Below are positions 55,681 to 64,000 of a stretch of 64,000 nt of DNA, piece by piece. Location: positions 106,505,179 to 106,569,178 of the forward strand of contig CM045996.1 in the NCBI GenBank assembly GCA_025175895.1. Reading direction: 5' to 3'. Each line of letters starts with the position of its first letter. Within the stretch, counting starts at the first letter, position 1. A program made the translations under genes and the position numbers. Origin of the DNA: Wurfbainia villosa. Its lineage: Eukaryota > Streptophyta > Magnoliopsida > Zingiberales > Zingiberaceae. Under the pieces are notes generated by a model. The model was not told where the DNA came from and made no database searches. It worked only from the letters and a program-made list of their open reading frames with translations.

Positions 55681-56973
55681 GATAATAGAGGCCTAGATGC
55701 GTATATGATACATATTCACGATTAGATTAGATCTTAATCGAATCAACTCTAAAATGCCTACCAAGTCTTGATACCCATCACTACCTCAATCATTTGTAGT
55801 TGTTGAATCTGCCAAAGCAGAGCAATGCATATTATCTTGGTAGGGTGCGGAGGGACAATCTTGGTCCCGCCTATCATGACTTGGGTTAGAGTAAGCTCAA
55901 TTAGATTGAGTAAAACTAGTTAACTCAATTGGATCGAGTAGAACTATAGGCATATTCCAACCGTTGAAAAGATAGGATAAGATCGCATTTACACTAAATC
56001 TTGGGTGATTTAGCCAAAGCTAACTCAAGGTCTTTTGTAAATGTGGGTCTTGATCCTATAAACAAGAGTTGCATATGTTGGGATGTATACTGAAAGTCTT
56101 GCTCTTTTGTATGAACATCTTTATTTTGAAATAAGAATCACATGATCATTGTTTGCATATTTTTATAGTTATGCAAAATTGTCTAATATTTTACATTGTA
56201 GATAACATGGTGCTTGGTGTGGCACAGAAGATCATGTTATCAGTCCCTTGTAAAATATAAGTAGAGGCTCACAACCAAGATGGTTTTGGACAAACCATTG
56301 GCATGGTTGTAGTGTAGCTTGGTATTTTTTTTATCTTGAACATAGAGTTACACTAGTACACCACGGTGTATTGAGCAGGACCGACATAGAGGTGATTCAA
56401 TTTATTGCTGACTACATAATTGAATCGGACCTTGGATATTATGTTGTACATGTACTTAGTATTTATTTCTTTGAATTACCAAAGGGTGAGATTTCTATGG
56501 ATTAAATCAATATGCCCGGTAGGTTGGGAAATAATATTATTTACACGGTGTGACGTTGATTATAGGAGGAAACCATGTCCTATATATTAGGTTGATGATG
56601 TCCCCTTGAGGAACTCATAAGGTTCATCATGTAAACCCTGCAGGTTGACTTAGTCAACATGATGATAAGGTTGAGTGGTACTACTCGAGGAGTTAGATGT
56701 TAATTGATTGATGGTCAGTAAATCAATCAATTGACGGACATTCGATATCTTAAACACGGGGAGATGGATGTACAAATAATATATGGAGCCCATATTAATT
56801 TATGGGGGTTGGTGAGGTAGTTTAATAATGATCCTCTAGTGGAATGGAACATCATTGATGGATCAAGTTTGTGTGGTTCCGATCCATCGGGTGGCCAAAA
56901 CCCAACTCCTCCTCATGGTCCCTATCGTAGCCTAATATAAACCTCATGAAGTCTAGATCAAATGATGGAAAAC

Positions 56974-57189
56974 AAATCTCTAGATCCGACGGTTGGGATT
57001 AAATCCCTAGAACCGACGGTGGAGATTAAATCTCTAGATCTGACGGTTGGGATTAATACCCTAGAACCGACGGTGGAGATTAAATCTCTAGATCCGATGG
57101 TTGGGATTAAAACCCTAGAATCGACGGTTGAGATTAAATCTCTAGATCCGAAGGTTGAGATTAAAACCCTAGAACCGATGGTGGAGATT
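56974..57189 (+). repeat. 27-bp tandem array in the G LTR
   Basis: Eight 27-bp units alternate between two types (CTAGATCCGACGGTTGGG and CTAGAACCGACGGTGGAG), a 54-bp higher-order period. The unit is nine codons, so a 96-codon frame (56962-57252) stays open across it, reading KSLDPTVGI/KSLEPTVEI repeats. That frame is probably a by-product of the repeat. Confidence 0.92.
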
Positions 57190-57210
57190 AAACCAAGGCC
57201 TAAACCTAAC

Positions 57211-57222
57211 TCTATATATATA
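57211..57222 (+). promoter_or_regulatory. TATA box of the G 5' LTR
   Basis: TCTATATATATA directly downstream of the 27-bp array. Transcript start is expected about 30 bases on. Confidence 0.6.
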
Positions 57223-57289
57223 GGCTTAAGGTGGGCGGCAAAGAAAAGATGATGGATGATGGAAATTAGGGTTTAGCCTCTCATTGCTT

Positions 57290-57609
57290 GGGCGGCAAGA
57301 AACCCTAAGGAGGAAACCCTAATTGGATTAGGGTTTGGCTCTTTGGTTTGGCGGCAAGATTTGGAAGGGAGAGTGGGCGGCAACTTGTGGAGGATCTCTT
57401 CTTCTTCCAAGATGGTGGCCGGCTCCTAGATCTCTTCCCTCCACCTTGGTTGGGCGGCAAGTAAGCCTAAGGAGGAAACCCTAACTAGGGTTTGGCTCCT
57501 ATGGTTGGGCAGCTAGGGTTTGCAAGAAGGTGGGCGGCATCTATAGGAGTGGAGCTCTTCTTCTTCCTAGGGTGTGGCCGGCTCCTTCCTCTATTCCCTC
57601 CACCTTGGT
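57290..57609 (+). repeat. Imperfect 162-bp duplication in the G LTR
   Basis: Units starting GGGCGGCAAG at 57290 and 57452 share the order AAACCCTAA, GGGTTTGG, CTCTTCTTCTTCC, GGCCGGCTCCT and CCTCCACCTTGG. Confidence 0.8.
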
Positions 57610-58266
57610 CAGAGCCCAACATATTCCCTTTCACCTCTTTACTCCATCTTGGACGGCGACACTACAAGCTAGGGTTTGTCCCTAGTTTGGTTCCTTAGTG
57701 GTTTCCATTTTGTTCTCTCTATTCTTGGGGCCGGCGACATCAATCCTTTGTGGATTGGTGGTTGGCTCAAGCAAGAAGGGAAAGAGAGTTCTTCTTTCTT
57801 TGGATTGAAGAAGATCTAGGAAGCTTCAACTTGTGGAGGATCTTCGCCCACATGAAGTCTACAAGGAGGTTAGGACATACGATAGAAGATCAAGAGGTAT
57901 AAAAGTTTTACAACTTTTATTATTGTTCTTTGCATGTTCTTATTGATATGCTAGCTTATGTTCTTTATGTTAGTATGTATTGATTATACTAGTTTACATT
58001 TGTATGTATTTGTATTATCATGGACCCCGAAGATAAACACAAAAACCGGTGATCCGTCCGTCGTCTCTTCCGCGAAAAACCAACTAGAAGAGTTGTGTTG
58101 CTTGAACAACTAGTTTTTTCAAGCGATCGCTCAAGTCGTTAGCACTATGACGAATTGGTTGTGCTTAGGAAACTCATCCCATCCAGATTAGTTTTCATTA
58201 CTGAAAATTTTAATCCGGGGACATGGGAGCCAATGAGCCTCCGAGGAATAGCACGTTGCCAACAAA

Positions 58267-58279
58267 TGGTATCAGAGCC
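58267..58279 (+). other. Primer-binding site of G
   Basis: TGGTATCAGAGCC, two bases after the LTR, canonical for initiator methionine tRNA. Confidence 0.93.
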
Positions 58280-58766
58280 ATGGTTTCCGGTTTTGTGTGT
58301 TTTGGATTCGGTTACTTTCACGCACTTATCATATATTGTGTATGCCGAATAATAGTAGGATGTGCGTAGGCTAACTTTTTTGTTGCAGGCATAAGATCCA
58401 ACTATTATGGCTATATATGTGTGTATGTGATTGCATGTGTGTGTGATTGTATATTATTTGAATCCTCGGGGTTGACGAGGCTAAATTAGTATTTAATTTT
58501 TGTAATTGAATACGGCATTGTTTAGCCACTCTTTATTTTATTTTACTTTCGATCTAGATTTCATGTACACTCCCTCTTGAGTATAGGATCGATGGATGTA
58601 AAATAAAATAGGTTTTATTCTCGGCTCAGATCTCCGGATGGCTCGTACATGGCGTAGGAGAAGCGGATGAGGTGGCGACACGACGGGACGCATATTGGAG
58701 AACAATGTCATAATAGTTGGAAAAAAATTTTGTTTTTTCCATATTTATTGCTGATTTGTTTTATAT
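58280..58766 (+). other. G leader, unique part
   Basis: AT-rich leader with no gene, between the primer site and the first 525-bp unit. Confidence 0.7.
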
Positions 58767-60359
58767 GCATGTTGTGTGTGCTTGAAAATTCCTCATTTTC
58801 AATTTACTAAGTGGGAGAGGGATATTTTAATTAATTCCCGCGACCTCCATTACAATTTGACGTGTGATGCAACAAACTTGCGCGTCGGCTCTGAGTGCCT
58901 TCCTCCCCATCGGATGAGTTTGTTTGCGGATTACTAGGTCAAATAATGGTTATAGGAAATTATCTAGGAGCGTATGTACTTCCACAGCGGTAAGGCACAT
59001 AATCCGAAATAATTCCCTTAGTACCGTGTAATGGTGCACACTTAGATGCAAATAAAAAGTAGTTTTATTTGTAGGGCCGAAGAGAAACCAACTATTAATT
59101 TTATTTGTCAAAAAGTAAGGTTGACAAGATAATAAAATTAATGGGTTAAACCTCCTCTTACAAATGTAGAATTCGTATACATCCACACTATCGTGGCATG
59201 CGATATTCTCGGTGTTTGAGGTGTTGGTTGATTTCGAAATTTTGTTGTTTGAGGAATCAATAATTTTTATTGAAATCTACAGTAATAATAAGCATGTTGT
59301 GTGTGCTTGAAAATTCCTCATTTTCAATTTACTAAGTGGGAGAGGGATATTTTAATTAATTCCCGCGGCCTCCATTACAATTTGACGTGTGATGCAATAA
59401 ACTTGCGCGTCGGCTCTGAGTGCATTGCTCCCCATCGGATGAGTTTGTTTGCGGATCACTAGGTCAAATAATGGTTATAGGAAATTATCTAGGAGTGTAT
59501 GTACTTCCACAGCGGTAAGGCACATAATCCGAAATAATTCCCTTAGTACCGTGTAATGGTGCACACTTAGATGCAAATAAAAAGTAGTTTTATTTGTAGG
59601 GCCGAAGAGAAACCAACTATTAATTTTATTTGTCAAAAAGTAAGGTTAACAAGATAATAAAATTAATGGGTTAAACCTCCTCTTACAAATGTAGAATTCG
59701 TATACGTCCACACTATCGTGGCATGCGATATTCTCGGTGTTTGAGGTGTTGGTTGATTTCGAAATTTTATTGTTTGAGGAATCAATAATTTTTATTGAAA
59801 TCTACAGTAATAATAAGCATGTTGTGTGTGCTTGAAAATTCCTCATTTTCAATTTACTAAGTGGGAGAGGGACATTTTAATTAATGCCCGCGGCCTCCAT
59901 TACAATTTGACATGTGATGCAACAAACTTGCGCGTCGACTCTGAGTGCCTTCCTCCCCATCGAATGAGTTTGTTTGCAGATCACTAGGTCAAATAATGGT
60001 TATAGGAAATTATCTAGGAGCGTGTGTACTTCCACAGCGGTAAGGCACATAATCCGAAATAATTCCCTTAGTACCGTGTAATGGTGCACACTTAGATGCA
60101 AATAAAAAGTATCCTCTCCATCGGAGTCACTGCTTTTATTTGTAGGGCCAAAGAGGAACCAACTATTAATTTTATTTGTCAAAAAGTAAGGTTGACAAGA
60201 TAATAAAATTAATGGGTAAAACCTCCTCTTACAAATGTAGAATTCGTATACGTCCACACTATCGTGGCATGCGATATTCTCGGTGTTTTGAGGTGTTGGT
60301 TGATTTCGAAATTTTATTGTTTGAGGAATCAATAATTTTTTGAAATCTAAAGTAATGAT
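58767..60359 (+). repeat. Triplicated 525-bp block in the G leader
   Basis: Three direct units start at GCATGTTGTGTGTGC: 58767-59291, 59292-59816 and 59817 to about 60359. Units 1 and 2 are exactly 525 bp and nearly identical; unit 3 carries an extra 21 or so bases near 60112-60132 and a short deletion near its end. Minus-strand frames open in each unit are not supported as genes. Confidence 0.93.
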
Positions 60360-60412
60360 ATATGTGATTCTTAGGATTTTCAAAATTGACTTTCAGTCCA
60401 CTTACTGTGATA

Positions 60413-60740
60413 TTAAAGGAAATAAACTTACTGTACCTAAATAATGTTGATTGGAAAAGATTCTAGATATTGTCTTATCTGCTAAGGAGTACAAGTATGC
60501 GCTCTTCAAATAGTGTCCTCAAGCCATCGTTGCTCAAAAATGGTTTCTACTTCTAAGACGAAAGGCAAGAAGAAGAAGAAACAAGGTGGAGCAAAGATGG
60601 TGGGAGGATCTCAGGGAAGAGTGAAGAAGCCGAAAGGCTAGTACTTCACTTGCAAGCAGGATGGACATTGGAAGAAGGACTGTCCCAATCCAAAACAGAA
60701 CAAAGGTATATCTTTTGGACTAGTCATTGAAACATGATTA
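60413..60740 (+). pseudogene. G gag remnant
   Basis: A short N-terminal trace (NVDWKRF, then a stop, then an EYKYALFK-like stretch) runs directly into the C-terminal Lys-rich tail and zinc knuckle at 60642-60683, whose first Cys is Tyr (YFTCKQDGHWKKDC). Most of the capsid region is deleted. Confidence 0.78.
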
Positions 60741-61720
60741 GTGGTGATATCTACCGGCACCGTGTGAGTTGATACGGGAGCCACTAATCATGTCTGCAAC
60801 AATTTGCAGGGGTTCCAGGAAACCCGATGACTAGCTAAAGGGGAGATTACCATTTACTTGGGCAATGCCATGATGGTGGCGGCTATTGCAGTGGGAGAAG
60901 TTTTATTTATCTCTTGAGAATAATAAAACTTTGGTTCTGGAAAATTCCCTTTATGTACTTTTATTTAGAAAGAATTTAGTTTCAGTTTCTAAATTATTAT
61001 GGATGGATATTCTATTTCTTTTAATGACAGAGTTGTTATAAAAGGAATAGGGAGAATATCTATTCAGATACATTGAAAGGAAATTTGAACCAAAACCTCC
61101 CACGATGCAAATTGAAGTTAATAACTCATCTTCTAATTCCAATAAGAGAAAAGAACCTTCGAAGATGAACCAAACATATCTTTGGCTTCTTAGGCTTGGT
61201 CACATTAACCTAAGAAGAATTCAAAGGTTGAAAGCTGATGGACCTTTGGGTTCATTAGTAGTGGAGGATCTCTCAACCTACGAATCTTGCTTGGAGGGTA
61301 AGATGACCAAGAGGCCTTTTTAAGGCCAAGGGGTATAGAGCCAAAGATGTGTTAGAGATGGTTCATTCTGATTTGTGTGGTCCTATGGCTATCTAGGCAA
61401 GAGGTAATCTTGAATATTTCGTCTCTTTTGTAGATGATTATTCAAGATATTGATGACACTACGATCTCTTGGGAGAGTTTAGGAACTACTTATTAGAGGT
61501 TGGGATTCAATCCCAATTGACTGCACCTGGCACACCCCAGCAGAACGGCGTAGCAGAGCGAAGGAATAGGACACTTATGGAGATGGTTAGATCGATGATG
61601 AGTTATTCTGACTTATTTTATAGTCCTAGAGATCAGAGGGTGATCGTTAACACGAACACCAGATTTCTAGAGGAAGACTATGTGATAAAGCCACAAGCCC
61701 AAGAGTAAAATTGTTCTGGA
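60741..61720 (+). pseudogene. G protease and integrase remnant
   Basis: VDTGATNHVCNN gives the protease DTG at 60771-60779. Then come several stops and, at 61105-61323, NQTYLWLLRLGHINLRRIQ with one His of the zinc region (the usual WH is WL) and YESCLEGKM. MVHSDLCGPMA has the first integrase Asp. A deletion near 61450 removes the second Asp region, and PQQNGVAERRNRTLMEM (61469-61708) keeps the Glu. The C-terminal part is lost. Confidence 0.84.
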
Positions 61721-62480
61721 AGAGTTAAAAAGGGAAGTCACTTCTTTAGTACCACCGGTACAAGAGGATATACCACATGTCACTGCACCGTGTGTCACAA
61801 AGGATACACAGATGATACCTCGTCGTAGTGGGAGGGTTGTTAGACAGCCTCTTAGATTCATGTTTTTGGGTGAATCTTCTGATTTGGTCCCTAGCAAACA
61901 TGAACCTGATCCCTAGACATACGACGAGACAATCCAAGATATAAATACGACATCTTGGCAAAGTGCAATGAATACTGAGATTGAATCTATGGATTCAAGT
62001 CAGGTCTGGGAGCTCTTATGCATAGCAGCTCATATGGATTATGAGGTGTGGCAGATGGATGTCAAGACAACTTTCCTTAATGGAAGTCTTGAGGAAAACA
62101 TCTATATGAAGCAACCAGAGGGATTCATTGCTAAGGGCAAAGAGCGTATTGTATGTAAGCTTAATCAGTCCGTTTATGGACTGAAGCAAGCTTTGAGGTC
62201 TTGGAACATCCGCTTTGATGAGGTAAATCCAGACTTATGGATTTATTCAAAGTCCGGATGAGTCTTGTGTATACAAGAGATGTGACGGAAACATAGTGGT
62301 ATTTCTTGTACTATATGTAGATGACATTTTGGTAGTTGGCAACAATATCAGAGTGTTATCAGACGTAAGGTTATGGTTGTCCAAACATTTTTGAAGGACT
62401 TGGGAGAAGTGGGACACATCCTTGGGATCAAGGTTAGTGTGCTAATCCCAAGTTTCATACATAGACACAATCTTGATCAT
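61721..62480 (+). pseudogene. G reverse transcriptase remnant
   Basis: 61968-62261 has ESMDSSQVWEL joined directly to LCIAAHMDYEVWQMDVKTTFLNG, so about 70 residues of the fingers region are deleted. VCKLNQSVYGLKQA follows, then a frameshift near 62225. YVDD at 62313-62324 is intact in the next frame, followed by another break before LKDLGEVGHILGIKV. Confidence 0.85.
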
Positions 62481-63200
62481 TTTAGCATGCAGAACTCCAA
62501 GAAAGGTTTTCTACCTTTTTGGCATGGAGTACCTTTATATAAAGAGATGTGTCCCAACATCAAAGAAGATAGAGGAGATGAAGGCGGTTCCTTATGCTTC
62601 GGCAGTAGGAAGCCTCATGTATGCGATGCTCTGTACTAGACTAGATATCTGCTTTGTCATGGGCATGGTAAGCAGATATCAGAGTAATCCAGGACAGGGA
62701 CATTGGACTGCGGTAAAGCATATATTGTAGTACCTGAGAAGGACTAGGGATTATATGCTAGTTTACCGGGCAGACCAATTACTCCCTGTGGGTTGCATGG
62801 ATTGCGATTTCCAATCAGATAGGAATAACAGTAAGTCTACCTCAGGTTTTGTGTTTACTTTAGGAGGTGGAGCTATTGTATGGAGGAGTGCCCAACAGAA
62901 ATGCGTGGCGGACTCCACTATGGAAGCTGAGTATGTGGCAGCCTATGAGGCGGCCAAAGAAGCTGAGTGGCTCAGCAACTTCCTGATGGACTTGGATGTG
63001 ATTCCTGGTTTGCCCAGAACTATCACAATTTATTGTGATAATAATGGTGCAGTTGCAAACTCGAAGGAACCACGAGCCCATAAGGCTAGTAAACACATAG
63101 AGCGTGAGTACCACTTGATACGAGAAATCGTAAAGGGGGTAGAAGTTATTGTCGCCTAGATTGCATCAGAGGATGACCTGGTAGACTCTTTTCACTAAGG
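62481..63200 (+). pseudogene. G RT C terminus and RNase H
   Basis: 62473-62730 covers ASAVGSLMYAMLCTRLDI; a stop (TAG, about 62728) interrupts LRRTRD. 62755-63159 is a continuous RNase H: DCDFQSDRNNSKSTSGFVF (first Asp), ADSTMEAEYVA (Glu), IYCDNNGAVAN (Asp) and SKHIEREYHLIREIV. It is the best-kept domain of G. Confidence 0.87.
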
Positions 63201-63286
63201 CCCTTCTAGCGAGAGCTTTAATAGGCATGTGGAGGGAAGGGGAATCAGATGTATGGCAGTGTGATGACAGCATAGTCTTTTAGTAT

Positions 63287-63297
63287 AAGTGGGAGAT
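63287..63297 (+). other. Polypurine tract of G
   Basis: AAGTGGGAGAT directly before the 3' LTR, like A1. The 60 bases before it hold no gene. Confidence 0.88.
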
Positions 63298-64000
63298 TGT
63301 TGGGATGTATACTGAAAGCCTTGCTCTTTTGTATGAACATCTTTATTTTGAAATAAGAATCACATGATCATTGTTTGCATATTTTTATAGTTATGCAAAA
63401 TTGTCTAATATTTTACATTGTAGATAACATGGTGCTTGGTGTGACACAGAAGATCATGTTATCAGTCCCTTGTAGAATATAAGTAGAGACTCACAACCAA
63501 GATGATTTTGGACAAACCATTGGCATGGTTGTAGTGTAGCTTGGTATTGTTTTATCTTGAACATAGAGTTACACTAGTACACCTCGGTGTATTGAGCAAG
63601 ACCGACATAGAGGTGATTCAATTTATTGCTGACTACATAATTGAATCGGACCTCGGATATTATGTTGTACATGCTCTTAATCCCGATATAATAACGGGCA
63701 CATGTACTTAGTATTTATTTCTTTGATTTACCAAAGGGTGAGATTTCTATGGATTAAATCAATATACCCGGTAGGTTGGGAAATAATATTATTTACATGG
63801 TGTGCCGTTGATTATAGGAGGAAACCGTGTCTTATATATTAGGTTGATGATGTCCCCTTGAGGAGCTCATAAGGTTCATCATGTAAACCCTGCAGGTTGA
63901 CTTAGTCAACATGATGATAAGGTTGAGTGGTACTACTCAAGGAGTTAGATGTTAATTAATTGATGGTTAGTAAATCAATTAATTGACGGACATTCGATAT
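63298..64000 (+). repeat. 3' LTR of G, truncated by the window
   Basis: First 703 bases, matching 56076-56750 apart from scattered substitutions and about 31 additional bases near 63674-63704. Confidence 0.92.

Larger units (their letters stand above)
52839..56075 (+). mobile_element. Angela-like element A3, 5' end, entered by G
   Basis: Plus-strand A-family copy: 5' LTR 52839-54652, primer site 54654-54666, leader 54667-56075, interrupted by G. TCTAT at 52834-52838 is its presumed left target duplication in F2. Gag and pol would lie beyond the window. Confidence 0.88.
54667..56075 (+). other. A3 untranslated leader
   Basis: Homologous to the A1 leader: hairpin remnant 54915-54936, GC-rich stretch 54940-55020, TA microsatellite 55472-55541, short tandem repeats 55545-55680. 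No gene. It ends at GCATA (56071-56075), the presumed target duplication of G. Confidence 0.78.
56076..58264 (+). repeat. 5' LTR of G
   Basis: 2189 bp, TGTTGGG...GCCAACA. Compared with the visible 700 bases of the 3' LTR it differs by a few percent and lacks about 31 bases (present near 63674-63704) flanked by ACATG. It contains two internal tandem arrays and a TATA box at 57211-57222. Confidence 0.92.
56076..64000 (+). mobile_element. TAR/Tork-like Ty1/copia element G, nearly whole
   Basis: Plus-strand element: 5' LTR 56076-58264, primer site 58267-58279, leader with triplicated block to about 60410, gag-pol remnants to about 63200, polypurine tract 63287-63297, 3' LTR from 63298, cut by the window end. 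Pol motifs such as PQQNGVAERRNRTLMEMVRSMM and TTFLNGS fit the Tork/TAR/Angela group; the exact lineage is uncertain. Large internal deletions in gag, integrase and RT make it non-functional. Confidence 0.9.

Noticed and set aside
58950..60383. Minus-strand open frames in the triplicated block (58950-59186 and 60000-60383)
   Set aside because: They are antisense to G, recur only because the block is triplicated, and show no known motif.

Overview
The window is plant nuclear heterochromatin made entirely of LTR retrotransposons inserted into one another. No host gene, rRNA, tRNA gene or prokaryotic feature was found. The evidence is TG...CA-bounded LTR pairs, primer sites matching the 3' end of initiator methionine tRNA, polypurine tracts, 5-bp target-site duplications (TSDs) and broken gag-pol genes. 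The lineages seen are Ty1/copia Sirevirus/SIRE and Angela/TAR/Tork types, plus a Ty3/gypsy type recognised only by its noncoding parts. They point to a flowering plant; the species cannot be decided from the sequence.

Fourteen element copies are named here. Sireviruses: E (oldest backbone, minus strand, about 18673-30651), D1 (19700-28222, minus, nearly complete), D2 (ends at 199), S (LTR derivative 19375-29378, split by D1), and the gag-only elements B (5809-11260, plus) and C (46135-52102, plus). Angela-like copia elements: A1 (385-14995, minus), A2 (16565-18672 visible, minus), A3 (from 52839, plus), F1 (35091-44542, minus), F2 (from 32973, plus). TAR/Tork-like: G (from 56076, plus). Gypsy: Gy1 (ends at 16564, plus) and Gy2 (from 30652, minus).

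The order of insertion can be read from the junctions. On the left, E was entered by A2, A2 by Gy1, Gy1 by D2 and A1, and A1 by B. In the centre, E was entered by S, and S by D1. On the right, E was entered by Gy2, Gy2 by F2, F2 by F1, C and A3, and A3 by G. Two arms are therefore five levels deep. TSDs visible at both ends are GCATC (A1), CTTGA/GTTGA (B), GAAAA (D1), TATAA (S), TGTGT (F1) and AATTG (C).

Every gag-pol gene has frameshifts, stops or deletions, so no copy looks autonomous as read. D1 and F1 are the least damaged. B and C keep LTRs, primer site, polypurine tract and a Sirevirus-type gag but have no trace of pol, so they are candidate non-autonomous gag-only families that would depend on enzymes from elements such as D1. 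Other noteworthy signals are GTCGAC palindrome arrays just upstream of TATA boxes in Sirevirus LTRs, four repeated short hairpins in the F leaders, a leader hairpin in A elements with a compensatory base change, and a triplicated 525-bp block in G.
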